From Microbulbifer thermotolerans (GTDB taxonomy: Bacteria; Pseudomonadota; Gammaproteobacteria; Pseudomonadales; Cellvibrionaceae): DNA of 64,000 bases. Of this stretch, positions 18,123-26,650 are shown piece by piece. How positions within the stretch are numbered: position 1 is the stretch's first letter; each line of letters begins with the position of its first letter. The notes under the pieces are model-generated. The model had not been told where the DNA came from. It ran no database searches and worked only from the letters and a program-made list of their open reading frames with translations. Where the stretch lies: positions 248,001-312,000 of the forward strand of contig NZ_FOKT01000003.1 of the NCBI RefSeq assembly GCF_900112305.1. The letters run 5' to 3'. The position numbers were made by a program, and so were the translations under genes.

Positions 18123-18297
18123 CGAACCTCTAATGAATTCGCCTGAATGCGTCTGTCGATTCAGGAGCGTTCGGGTCATGGAATAGACGTTATAAAAAGC
18201 AATTACTTCACAATATTACCGCCGGACACAGTCCTGTGCCTGGTGCTTTCGAAACACCTATCCCATCAATTGAATTTCTTTTCGAATAGAAAGCTTT
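18123..18297 (-). repeat. Decayed miniature element copy D (reverse orientation)
   Basis: GAACCTCTAATGAATTCG starts this copy 24 bp upstream of the ankyrin gene start. CCGCCGGACACAGTCCTGTGCC and TTTCGAAACACCTATCCCAT further in match the interior of copy C. The far end has been lost where the intact copy A begins. Any promoter for the ankyrin gene must lie in or beyond this repeat. Confidence 0.65.
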
Positions 18298-18300
18298 TTA

Positions 18301-18514
18301 GGAAACCTCTGATTAATTCGCTTCCTGACGGTAAAAATTCTTTGGCGCTAGATGAGAAGCTCAGGTGATAGGATGGCCATTTCGAAACCGTCGGATACAG
18401 GGATGTATCCGTCGGAGCCACAGGGAAGTACTCGTGCGTTTTCGAAATGGCCATCCTATTGCCTGAGCGCCACGGAACTAGCCAAAGCGCTCACACGAAT
18501 TAATCAGAGGTTCC
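18301..18514 (+). mobile_element. Miniature inverted-repeat element, full-length copy A
   Basis: Best-preserved copy, 214 bp. Terminal repeats are GGAAACCTCTGATTAATTCG and its complement CGAATTAATCAGAGGTTCC. TTA flanks both sides (18298-18300 and 18515-18517), a likely 3-bp target duplication. Inside, a long stem pairs CTCAGGTGATAGGATGGCC (continuing ATTTCGAAA) with its near-perfect complement some 60 bp on, around a small GGATACAGGGATGTATCC hairpin. No transposase is encoded. It lies between the convergent dctP end and the ankyrin gene's upstream side; apart from copies A and D, the gap of about 435 bp holds no other gene. Confidence 0.9.
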
Positions 18515-18535
18515 TTAGATTTTACAGACTATTCT

Positions 18536-19687
18536 TTAATTTTGTGATGAAGGTGATTTACCTAGCTCCCTTGCTTTATAGTAGGCTTCTTCACTGACTT
18601 GGTGATAGGGCAGCACATTACCTTCAAACTCCTTGAAGGCTTTATAGACACGGGCAAATTGCGGGTCTTCCGCCGCTGTCTCTTGCAGAAGCTGAGTGCT
18701 GATTTTTTGCAGGTGTGCAATCACATCATCCGGCAGCCGCTTGAGCTGTACTCCGTGCTTTTCCACCAATTCGACCAGCGCGCGGTTGTTGCGCGCCGTG
18801 TATTCGTCGAGCATATCCTGGTTGGCTGCGCGTGCGGCGGTGCGGACAATTGCCTGTAAATCTTCCGGCAGTTTTTCGAAAGCAGTTTTGTTAACGATAA
18901 ACTCGAGGATGGAGCCCGGCTCGTGCCAGCCGGGATAATAGTAGTAGTCGGCGATCTGGTAGAAACCGAAGGCTAGGTCATTGTAAGGGCCGACCCATTC
19001 AGTGGCATCGATCACACCCGTCTGCAGCGCAGTATACACCTCGCCGCCGGGAATATTGACGGCAATACCACCCGCCCGGCTCAGCACCTCACCGCCTAAT
19101 CCCGGAATCCGCATTTTCAAACCTTTGAGATCTTCAACAGAGTTGATCTCTTTGTTAAACCAGCCCGCCATCTGCACACCGGTGGAACCGCCGGCAAGGG
19201 GAATCAGGTTGAAGGGTGCGTAGACTTCTTCCCACAGCTCCAGCCCGCCACCGTAGTGCAGCCAGCCGTTCATCTCCTGGGCATTTAAGCCAAAGGGCAC
19301 CGCGGTAAAAAATTGCGCGGCCGGAACTTTGCCTTTCCAGTAATAGGCGGCTCCGTGGCCCATCTGCGCGGCCCCCTCGGAGACGGCACCGAACACACCC
19401 ATGGCCGGGACCAGCTCACCGGCGCCGTAGACCTTGATCTTCATGCGCCCGCCGGACATCCGCTCGACATTGTCCGCAAAGCGCTGTGGCGCGCTGCCAA
19501 GGCCGGGGAAATTTTTCGGCCAGGTGGTGACGAGTTTCCATTCGAAGATTTCCCGTTCACCGCCCTCGGTGAAATGCTTTACTGGCCCCTGGGTTGCGCG
19601 GGAGGCAACCAGGGCACCAAAGGTAATAACCAACAAGGCGAGAAGGCCGAGGATAATTGCCGGATACCAGTTTATTTTCTTTGTCAT
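18536..19687 (-). CDS. TRAP transporter substrate-binding protein (DctP type, 2-oxoacid/lactate subgroup)
   Basis: Extracytoplasmic receptor of a TRAP transporter, 383 residues. An N-terminal hydrophobic segment (about 8-28) is a signal anchor or uncleaved signal. The segments WFNKEINSVEDLKGLKMRIP, GLGGEVLSRAGG, GGEVYTALQTGVIDATEWVG and YYYYPGWHEPGS place it with TakP-like 2-oxoacid and calcium-lactate receptors. The ATG at 19687 is used because the longer open frame would overlap the upstream gene. Its probable partners dctQ-dctM lie 4 kb away on the other strand, separated by an ankyrin gene and mobile elements. Confidence 0.9.
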   Translation of the reverse strand: MTKKINWYPAIILGLLALLVITFGALVASRATQGPVKHFTEGGEREIFEWKLVTTWPKNFPGLGSAPQRFADNVERMSGGRMKIKVYGAGELVPAMGVFGAVSEGAAQMGHGAAYYWKGKVPAAQFFTAVPFGLNAQEMNGWLHYGGGLELWEEVYAPFNLIPLAGGSTGVQMAGWFNKEINSVEDLKGLKMRIPGLGGEVLSRAGGIAVNIPGGEVYTALQTGVIDATEWVGPYNDLAFGFYQIADYYYYPGWHEPGSILEFIVNKTAFEKLPEDLQAIVRTAARAANQDMLDEYTARNNRALVELVEKHGVQLKRLPDDVIAHLQKISTQLLQETAAEDPQFARVYKAFKEFEGNVLPYHQVSEEAYYKARELGKSPSSQN

Positions 19688-19709
19688 ATTCTTGTGTATT
19701 TTCTTTATG

Positions 19710-20231
19710 TCATATTCTGTCTGGCTGGTAAGTTGCCAGTTCAAATTGCAGCCTCAGATATTCATAAACTTCAGAGATATATCCAAGTTTTAGGGCCACA
19801 ATAAATCCTATACTTAAAAAAATCATTAAAGGAACTAACACTGTACTGAGTCGACTCAGTGGGGCCACTTCCAAATAAGCAACAGAGTTAACCTTCGGGT
19901 GAACTCTAGCATTTACTAAATCACCCACTTGATACTTCTTGGTGAGATTCTTTTCATAATCAAAATCTGGAAATAAATCATAACCACGTAGTACAGGTGT
20001 CTCCGACCTGTATGACTTCCCACGGAACGTATATTCGAAAGCAATTATGGCTTCAACCATTTTTCGCCCATCAACATCGAGCTGATTCAAGAAACGTGAG
20101 TATGTAATTCTCGCTGTGACATTCGGCCAATTGTTAAAGGTTTTCTTAAGCTTCAAATAAATGAACGTCTGTAGAAAACCAGTCGCTATAAGAAACATCG
20201 GGATCAGTACTGAAAATAACTTTAGAATCAT
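19710..20231 (-). CDS. DUF3592-type membrane protein
   Basis: 173 residues with a membrane segment at each end (about 5-25 and 132-152) enclosing a beta-rich extracytoplasmic domain: WPNVTARITYSRF, FEYTFRGKSYRSETPV and YQVGDLVNARVHPKVNSVAYL. That layout and the strand pattern fit the DUF3592 family, whose function is unknown. Strikingly AT-rich compared with uvrD beside it. It lies 22 bp upstream of dctP on the same strand, so the two may be cotranscribed. Confidence 0.72.
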   Translation of the reverse strand: MILKLFSVLIPMFLIATGFLQTFIYLKLKKTFNNWPNVTARITYSRFLNQLDVDGRKMVEAIIAFEYTFRGKSYRSETPVLRGYDLFPDFDYEKNLTKKYQVGDLVNARVHPKVNSVAYLEVAPLSRLSTVLVPLMIFLSIGFIVALKLGYISEVYEYLRLQFELATYQPDRI

Positions 20232-20294
20232 TTTTATTTAATATTCTTGATCCCCAATCAATTCGTTCCTGTCCCTCCAGCAAAGAGGACAGAA

Positions 20295-22496
20295 CTAAAG
20301 CGGCTGCAACTTGGCCATAGCCACCACCAGCCACTTGCTTCCCGCGTCGTCGAAGTTGACCTGCACTCGCGTGCGGGGCCCACTGCCTTCGAACTGTATC
20401 ACTGTGCCCTCGCCAAATTTTGGATGTTCGACGCGCCCACCGAGGGCCAGTGGGGGCAGGTCGTCAAAGTCCGGCGGCGGGTCGGAGAGCTTGCGGACCT
20501 TGCCGTAGTCCGGCTGGAAGAGCGGGCGCGAGATCTCAGTTTTCAGGCGCACTTCGTGCACCAGTTCCGCCGGGATCTCGCCGATAAAGCGCGACGGACT
20601 GTTATAGGTCTCGGAGCCGAAAAGGCGACGGTTTTCCGCATAGGTGATATAGAGTTTTTGCATGGCGCGGGTGATGCCCACGTAGCAGAGGCGCCGCTCC
20701 TCCTCCATGCGCCCCGGTTCCTGCATCGACATTTTGTTCGGAAACAGGTTCTCCTCCACACCGCTCATAAACACCAAGGGGAATTCGAGCCCCTTTGCCG
20801 AGTGCAGAGTCATCAGCTGTACGGCATCCTCAAATTCATCCGCCTGACCTTCACCGGCGTCGAGAGCGGCACTATCGAGGAACTGGTCGAGCAGTGGACG
20901 CTCTTCCTCGTCCTCCCCCTCGACGACATCAATACCTTCGAAGGCTCGGCAGGCGCTGACCAGTTCTTTCAGGTTCTCCACCCGCGTCTGGCCCTTTTCA
21001 CCTTTCTCTTTGCTGTGGAATTCGAGCAGACCGCTGGTCTCGATCACATCCTCGGCAATGGCTTCGAGCAATTTGTCTTCGGCGTTGGCAGCGAGTTGAT
21101 TAACAAGGTCGAGGAACGACTGCAATGCATTGCCGGCACGGGCTGCCAGCAACCGCTGTTGCAGCATTTGCCTGGATGCCTGCCACAGGGAACAACCGTG
21201 TTCGCGGGCGTAGGCGCGCACTGTATCCACAGTGCGCGCACCTATGCCGCGGGTCGGTGTATTAACCACGCGCTCGAAGGCCGTATCGTCGTCGCGGTTG
21301 GAGATCAGGCGCATATAGGAGAGGGCATTCTTGATTTCCATGCGCTCGTAGAAACGCTGGCCTCCGTAGATGCGGTAGGGCACCTGCTCGCGCAACAGCG
21401 CCTCTTCCAGTACCCGCGACTGGGCGTTGGAGCGGTAGAGGATCGCCACGCTGTCGCGGCGGTTGCCATCGCGCACCCAGTCTTTCACCCGTTCAACGAT
21501 AAAGCGCGCTTCGTCCTGCTCGTTGTAGGCCGCATAGAGGGATATCGGATCGCCTTCCTCGCCCTCGGTCCACAGCTCCTTGCCCAATCGCCCGGTATTG
21601 TGGGATATCACCGCATTGGCAGCGTTGAGAATGGTGGCGGTGGAGCGGTAGTTCTGTTCCAGACGCACCGTCTGCACATCGCGCCTATCCTGGGCGAAAT
21701 GCTGAATATTCTCGATCTTGGCACCGCGCCAGCCGTAAATGGACTGGTCGTCGTCCCCCACCGCGGTGATATGGCACTGGTCTCCGGCCAGCAGGCGCAA
21801 CCAAGCGTATTGAATGGTGTTGGTATCCTGGAATTCGTCCACCAGGATAAAGGGGAAGCGGCGGCGGTAGTGGGCCAGCACCGCGTCGTTGTCTCGCAAC
21901 AGTTCGTGGGCGCGCAACAGCAGTTCACCGAAATCCACCAGGCCACCGCGCTGGCAAGCCTCTTCGTAGGCGAAATAGATACGCACCATCGTCTGCCGCC
22001 ACTGATCGCCACCAGCCTGAATATACTGGGGGCGCAGGCCTTCGTCCTTTTGCGCACCGATCCACCATTGGGTTTCCCGCGGCGGCCATTTTTTCTCGTC
22101 CAGCTGCAGGTCGCTCTGCACCCGCTTGATCAGGCGCAGTTGGTCGTCGCTGTCGAGAATCTGGAAGTTCTGCGGCAGCTTGGCCTCCTGCCAGTGGGCC
22201 TTGAGCAAACGGTGCGCCAAACCGTGGAAAGTGCCCACCCACATGCCAAAAGTGTTTACTCCCAGCAATCCTTCTATGCGCGCGCGCATCTCTCGGGCCG
22301 CTTTGTTGGTAAAGGTCACCGCGAGGATAGAGTAGGGGGAGGCCCCCTCCACCTGCATCAACCAGGCGATGCGGTGTACCAATACGCGGGTTTTGCCGGA
22401 ACCGGCGCCTGCCAGTACCAACTGATTGCCCGGAGGCGCGGCCACGGCCTCGCGCTGGGCGTCGTTAAGGGGGTCTAGAATCAGAGATACGTCCAT
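20295..22496 (-). CDS. uvrD: DNA helicase II UvrD
   Basis: Superfamily 1A 3'-5' helicase for nucleotide excision repair and mismatch repair, 733 residues (E. coli 720). The start MDVSLILDPLNDAQREAVAA matches the UvrD N terminus; the 65 in-frame residues upstream are not native. Walker A is GAGSGKT at residues 30-36; later motifs DEFQDTN, DDDQSIYGWRGA, LEQNYRST, LMTLHSAKGLEFP and YVGITRAM are all present. The C-terminal part ends in the typical VEHPKFGEGTVIQFEG Tudor-like region. It is monocistronic, divergent from the HexR-type regulator. Confidence 0.97.
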   Translation of the reverse strand: MDVSLILDPLNDAQREAVAAPPGNQLVLAGAGSGKTRVLVHRIAWLMQVEGASPYSILAVTFTNKAAREMRARIEGLLGVNTFGMWVGTFHGLAHRLLKAHWQEAKLPQNFQILDSDDQLRLIKRVQSDLQLDEKKWPPRETQWWIGAQKDEGLRPQYIQAGGDQWRQTMVRIYFAYEEACQRGGLVDFGELLLRAHELLRDNDAVLAHYRRRFPFILVDEFQDTNTIQYAWLRLLAGDQCHITAVGDDDQSIYGWRGAKIENIQHFAQDRRDVQTVRLEQNYRSTATILNAANAVISHNTGRLGKELWTEGEEGDPISLYAAYNEQDEARFIVERVKDWVRDGNRRDSVAILYRSNAQSRVLEEALLREQVPYRIYGGQRFYERMEIKNALSYMRLISNRDDDTAFERVVNTPTRGIGARTVDTVRAYAREHGCSLWQASRQMLQQRLLAARAGNALQSFLDLVNQLAANAEDKLLEAIAEDVIETSGLLEFHSKEKGEKGQTRVENLKELVSACRAFEGIDVVEGEDEEERPLLDQFLDSAALDAGEGQADEFEDAVQLMTLHSAKGLEFPLVFMSGVEENLFPNKMSMQEPGRMEEERRLCYVGITRAMQKLYITYAENRRLFGSETYNSPSRFIGEIPAELVHEVRLKTEISRPLFQPDYGKVRKLSDPPPDFDDLPPLALGGRVEHPKFGEGTVIQFEGSGPRTRVQVNFDDAGSKWLVVAMAKLQPL

Positions 22497-22671
22497 GGGC
22501 GGGGATTGTATCAGAGGCGGCCGGGCAGTCCTGTAGAAATAAACAGGTTTGGGGAGGGAGGATGAGAAAGTATAGTGATTCCGATGCCGCGACCCGGCAC
22601 AAACCCAAGCCACTCGCCAGCGGGTAGGCTTGGGGCTAAACTGCGCAGTCCGGCTTGTAGAAGGAAGTCCA

Positions 22672-23526
22672 GTGAAACCGGCGGAAGTCACGCAGAAAAT
22701 CAGCGATCACCTGTCCTCCATGCGCAAATCTGAGCGCAAGGTAGCAGAGTATATCCTCGCCCACCCCGACGAAATTATCCATATGCGTATTGTGGATCTG
22801 GCCACTGAGGCCCAGGTCAGCGAGCCGACAGTGGTGCGCTTCTGCCGGGCAGTGGGTTGCTCAGGATTCCAGGAATTTAAACTGAACCTGGCACAACAAC
22901 TGGCCTCCAGCCCCAGTTTTGGTCAGATAGCGGTGACCGATACGGACACCATCGCCGAATACAAGCGCAAGGTGTTCGATTCCACGGTGGATACGCTGCT
23001 CAACGTGCGGGACAAAATCGACAACCGCGCCCTGGAAGCGGCAGTCACCGCCATCGCATCCGCCACCCGGGTCGAATTCTTCGGCTTCGGCGCCTCCGGC
23101 GCCGTGGCCGCCGACGCCCAACACAAGTTCTTCCGCCTGCAACTGGCCACCGCCGCCCACTCGGATCATCACATCCAAAATATGTCCGCCATGTCCATGG
23201 GGCCCGGTGACGTGGTGGTAGCTATCTCTCAGAGTGGGCGCACCAAGGCACTGCTGCGCTCTATGGGCATGGCCAAGGAGCAGGGCGCCACAGTGATCGG
23301 TTTGGCACCTAGTGGCTCCCCGGTAGCCCATCAGGCCAGCATCCCCCTGGAGGTGGACGTGGAAGAAGACATAGAGATCTACACGCCGCTGTCGTCCCGT
23401 ATCGCCCATCTGGTGGTAATCGACGTGCTCGCCATTGGTGTTGCCCAGCGCAAGGGCCCACAGCTGCAGGATCACTTGATGAAACTCAAGCAGGGTCTCT
23501 ATACGCTGCGCGAAGATAAGCACTGA
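22672..23526 (+). CDS. HexR-like RpiR-family transcriptional regulator
   Basis: A helix-turn-helix regulator with a C-terminal sugar isomerase (SIS) domain, 284 residues from the GTG at 22672, which has an AAGGAAG ribosome site. The HTH covers about residues 35-60 (AQVSEPTVVRFCRAVGC); the SIS domain contains FFGFGASGAVAADAQHKFFR and VVVAISQSGRTKALL. The whole sequence resembles HexR, which represses central carbohydrate genes (zwf, edd, gap, pgl) and responds to 2-keto-3-deoxy-6-phosphogluconate. Those targets are not next to it here, so HexR is a family-level call. Confidence 0.85.
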   Translation: MKPAEVTQKISDHLSSMRKSERKVAEYILAHPDEIIHMRIVDLATEAQVSEPTVVRFCRAVGCSGFQEFKLNLAQQLASSPSFGQIAVTDTDTIAEYKRKVFDSTVDTLLNVRDKIDNRALEAAVTAIASATRVEFFGFGASGAVAADAQHKFFRLQLATAAHSDHHIQNMSAMSMGPGDVVVAISQSGRTKALLRSMGMAKEQGATVIGLAPSGSPVAHQASIPLEVDVEEDIEIYTPLSSRIAHLVVIDVLAIGVAQRKGPQLQDHLMKLKQGLYTLREDKH

Positions 23527-23675
23527 CCCCTCAGCACCGCTGTTACCATTTTTTCCAAGGCCGCTGGCGTAAGCGGCCACCCGCCGCTAACATGGCGCCC
23601 CGCGAAGTATAAGCCCAATTTCCGGCCGCTCCCCCCCTGTATCCCGCTTTCACCAAGCTGTACCAGAGTCGATTT

Positions 23676-24935
23676 ATGAGTCCCGCTGCGACACGCACTG
23701 ACAAAACACCACCACGTTGGCTGGCAGTATGGCTGGCGATACTGGTAGCACTGACCCCCCTTTCGATAGACAGCTACCTTCCGGCAATCCCGGCTATGGC
23801 CGAGGCGCTGAATACGGTGGTGGCGCGGGTACAGCACTCTGTATCCAGTTTCTTGCTCGGATTCGCCATCGGTCAACTGTTCGGCGGACCTTTATCCGAC
23901 CGCTGGGGAAGACGGCTGGTGGGTACCATCGGGCTCGGTATTTACATTGCCTCCTCTGCGTTGGTGTTGTTCACGAACCATGTGGACCAGTTGATCATTC
24001 TGCGCTTCCTGCAGGCCATCGGCGGAGGCTTCGCCACCGTGATATGCGCAGCCATAGTGCGCGATCTACACAGTGGACGGGAGGCAGCTAAGATCATCTC
24101 CATGATCAGCACTATGATGCTGGTGGCGCCGCTGGTGGCTCCCGTGATTGGCTCCATGTTACTCGCGACCTTCGGCTGGCAGAGCATCTTTATCTTCTTG
24201 TTGATATATGCTGCGGCAATGCTGATGCTGGTGCAGTTCCTGTTACCTGAAACGGTATCGCGCTTCTCCCGCGCGCGGCGCCAGCGCAAACCGATGAAGT
24301 CGCTGATTGAAAGCTACGGCCAAGTGATGGGCAACCGCCGCGCACTGGGATTTCTCGCCGCCCAAGCTTGCGTCAGCGGTGCCATGTTTATCTATGTCAC
24401 CACAGCACCTTTCGTCTTTATGCGCTATTTCGAGGTGCCGGCCAGTCAGTTTCCGCTGTATTTCGGTGTCTGTGTGTTGGGGCTGATCTGCATGGTGCAG
24501 GTAAATATCCGCCTGCTAAACCTGTTTGAGCCGCGCAATATCCTGCTAGCGGGCATACTGCTGCAGATGGTCGGCTGCGGCCTTTTGTTGTTGGGCACCT
24601 TGACGGGAGGAAAGGATATAACGCTGTGGATGGTGCCGCTTGTGCTGGTGATGGCCTGTATCGGTATCACCGGACCCAATGCCGCCGCCTGCTTTCTGGA
24701 GTTCTTCCCCAAAATCAGCGGCAGTGCCAATGCCCTTTACGGTGCCACCATTTTTACCACTGGCGGATTTCTTGGCGGTATCGTCAACAGCCTGCACACA
24801 GGCACCCTGATCCCTATTGCTGCAGCTATGCTCGGCTGTGCCGTGGCGGCACTGCTGGCGGCGGTTTTCATCGCCCGCGCACAGAAGCCAATCGAAGTAG
24901 CGGTGCCTGCTGCGCGGCGCTACGTACCACGCTAG
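23676..24935 (+). CDS. Bcr/CflA family multidrug efflux MFS transporter
   Basis: Twelve-helix major facilitator, 419 residues. TPLSIDSYLPAIPAMAEAL is the DHA1 Bcr/CflA signature of helix 1 and GQLFGGPLSDRWGRRLVG the motif A loop between helices 2 and 3. Relatives export chloramphenicol, bicyclomycin, sulphonamides or cysteine-like metabolites; the substrate here is unknown. It ends 12 bp from the convergent yqjG-like gene, and no regulator is adjacent except the HexR-like gene upstream. Confidence 0.9.
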   Translation: MSPAATRTDKTPPRWLAVWLAILVALTPLSIDSYLPAIPAMAEALNTVVARVQHSVSSFLLGFAIGQLFGGPLSDRWGRRLVGTIGLGIYIASSALVLFTNHVDQLIILRFLQAIGGGFATVICAAIVRDLHSGREAAKIISMISTMMLVAPLVAPVIGSMLLATFGWQSIFIFLLIYAAAMLMLVQFLLPETVSRFSRARRQRKPMKSLIESYGQVMGNRRALGFLAAQACVSGAMFIYVTTAPFVFMRYFEVPASQFPLYFGVCVLGLICMVQVNIRLLNLFEPRNILLAGILLQMVGCGLLLLGTLTGGKDITLWMVPLVLVMACIGITGPNAAACFLEFFPKISGSANALYGATIFTTGGFLGGIVNSLHTGTLIPIAAAMLGCAVAALLAAVFIARAQKPIEVAVPAARRYVPR

Positions 24936-24947
24936 GCGCTTTTTGTG

Positions 24948-25919
24948 TCAGCTGCGGTTGTGGGGAGCCGCATAATCTAGCTCTGGCCCCTTAGGCACTA
25001 TGCCGCTGGGATTAATGGTGGCGTGGCTGGCGTAGTAGTGGGTCTTGATATGGTGGAAATCCACAGTGGCGGCCACCCCCGGCCACTGGTAGAGCTCGCG
25101 CGTATACGCCCATAGGTTCGGATAATCCGCCAGCCGCTGCTTATTGCACTTGAAGTGCCCGTGGTAGACAGGATCGAAGCGCACAAGGGTGGTGAACAGC
25201 CGCCAATCCGCCTCGGTAATGCGGTCGCCGCACAGGTAACGGTTGTTGGCCAGGCGTTGCTCAAGCTGCTCCAAGGTGTCAAAGAGGCGCTCGTAGGCGT
25301 GCTCATAGGCCGCTTGTGTCGTTGCAAAACCTGCGCGATAGACACCGTTGTTAACATTTTCGTAGACAGTTGCGTTAATTGCGTCAATATCGCCACGCAG
25401 TGCCTGCGGGTAAAAGTCCGCGCTGTTGCCGGTCAGGCCGTCGAAGGCGCTATTGAACATGCGGATGATCTCCGACGATTCATTGCTGACCACACAGGCA
25501 CGCTGCTTGTCCCACAGTACCGGGACGGTAACGCGGCCGCTGTAATCTGCCTTGTTTCTGATATAGAGCTGATAGAGGTAGTCGGCACCGTAGAGAGCGT
25601 CGCCAGTGGACCCCTCTTCAGTGGCAAATGTCCATCCGTGCTCCCGCATGTAAGGGCTCACTATCGACACACTGATGTAGTCTTCCAGCCCCTTCAGTTT
25701 GCGAAAGATAAGGGTGCGGTGGGCCCAGGGGCAGGCCAGGGATACATAGAGGTGGTACCGCCCCTTCTCCGCGGCAAAACCGCCCTCGCCGCTGGGCCCG
25801 GGACTGCCGTCGGCAGTGATCCAGTTGCGCAGCTGCGCCGCCTCGCGCACAAACTCGCCGCGATGCTTTGCGGTGTCGTACCACTGATCCTGCCACTTGC
25901 CCTTAACCAACAGGCCCAT
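24948..25919 (-). CDS. yqjG: Glutathionyl-hydroquinone reductase (YqjG/PcpF family)
   Basis: Xi-class glutathione transferase that reduces glutathionyl-hydroquinones, 323 residues. The thioredoxin-like domain has the catalytic Cys63 in SLACPWAHRTLIFRKLKGLE (the CPWA motif of the class); the helical C-terminal domain includes LCGDRITEADWRLFTTLVRF. The N terminus MGLLVKGKWQDQWYDT is diagnostic. It is 56 bp downstream of a DoxX gene on the same strand, as in the E. coli yqjF-yqjG arrangement, which suggests a joint role against quinones or aromatic stress. Confidence 0.94.
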   Translation of the reverse strand: MGLLVKGKWQDQWYDTAKHRGEFVREAAQLRNWITADGSPGPSGEGGFAAEKGRYHLYVSLACPWAHRTLIFRKLKGLEDYISVSIVSPYMREHGWTFATEEGSTGDALYGADYLYQLYIRNKADYSGRVTVPVLWDKQRACVVSNESSEIIRMFNSAFDGLTGNSADFYPQALRGDIDAINATVYENVNNGVYRAGFATTQAAYEHAYERLFDTLEQLEQRLANNRYLCGDRITEADWRLFTTLVRFDPVYHGHFKCNKQRLADYPNLWAYTRELYQWPGVAATVDFHHIKTHYYASHATINPSGIVPKGPELDYAAPHNRS

Positions 25920-25975
25920 TGCTATCTCCCAGTTGCCGCGGAATAGGGGCCCGGGTCAGGGCCCATTGTGTGTGC

Positions 25976-26371
25976 TCACTTACTGTGCAGATGATGGTCC
26001 ATGCTCATTCTGCCGGCACCGGCACAGGCGAGAATGAAGAAACCGCCAGCGATGGCGATGTTTTTCATAAAGCTCTGCATCTCACCCTGGTCGCCGGGCA
26101 CGAAGTGAAACAGGATGGCAGTGGCCAGGCAGAAAAACGCCAGAGCCAGTGCCCACCAGCGGGTAAACCAACCCACCAGCACGCCCAAGCCGCCGATCAG
26201 CTCGACAATGATCACCAGTGGCAACAAGATGCCGGGGACGCCGGCACTCTCCATATAGGCCTGGGTACCGGCATAGCCGCCGATCTTGGCCCAACCGGCG
26301 AGAATAAATGGCAGCGCCAGCAGCACGCGGCCGAGCAGTTTGGCGAGATCGCAGAAAATGGAATTGGTCAT
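25976..26371 (-). CDS. yqjF: DoxX family membrane protein (YqjF-like)
   Basis: Four-helix DoxX-type inner-membrane protein of 131 residues. GRVLLALPFILAGWAKIGGY and LVVIVELIGGLGVLVGWFTR split over helices 1-3 are typical. YqjF of E. coli is induced by aromatic nitro compounds and quinones and neighbours yqjG, as here. The biochemical activity of the family is not settled. The ATG has a GAGAGGG site 6-7 nt upstream. Confidence 0.85.
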   Translation of the reverse strand: MTNSIFCDLAKLLGRVLLALPFILAGWAKIGGYAGTQAYMESAGVPGILLPLVIIVELIGGLGVLVGWFTRWWALALAFFCLATAILFHFVPGDQGEMQSFMKNIAIAGGFFILACAGAGRMSMDHHLHSK

Positions 26372-26511
26372 CGTTGAACCCTCTCTTGAGACAGGTTCGT
26401 AAACAATAGTGAAGCTGCGCGCAGTCTAGACCCTTTAACGGTGGAAAAAACCGCAAAAATTCGCGCAGAGTGTTCGAAAATTTAGGCACCTCGCTCAGAG
26501 GCTGAGATTAA

Positions 26512-26644
26512 GGAACCTCTGATAAATCCGCTTCTAGCCGGTAAAGATACGGCGAGGCCAGATAAGTAGCTCAGGTGATGGGATAGGCAGTCTGAGCGCC
26601 CCGAAGCCCACTACAGCGCTCATGCGAATTCATCAGTGGATTCC
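26512..26644 (+). repeat. Internally deleted miniature element copy E
   Basis: 133 bp in forward orientation. GGAACCTCTGATAAATCCGC at the left and GCGAATTCATCAGTGGATTCC in part at the right are diverged terminal repeats. The left segment GGTAAAGATACGGCG and the AGCTCAGGTGATGGGATAG arm are kept, and the sequence then jumps to TCTGAGCGCCCCG, so the central hairpin of about 80 bp is gone. Its right end lies 6 bp from the stop of the LysR gene. Confidence 0.75.
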
Positions 26645-26650
26645 GGGGGA

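Noticed and set aside
18352-18597. Open frame across element copy A (similar frames in copies B and C)
   Set aside because: The repeated short frames (PSDTGMYPSE and alike) are produced by the palindromic element itself, run out into flanking sequence, and have no ribosome site or family resemblance. They are treated as repeat by-products, not genes.
20247-22478. 743-codon plus-strand frame antisense to uvrD
   Set aside because: It mirrors a complete, motif-rich uvrD on the other strand. Its length comes from high GC at third positions; its own translation has no recognisable domain.
23559-23578. GGCCGCT/AGCGGCC hairpin after the HexR-like gene
   Set aside because: The 7-bp stem is real but no T-run follows on either strand, so it is not called a terminator.
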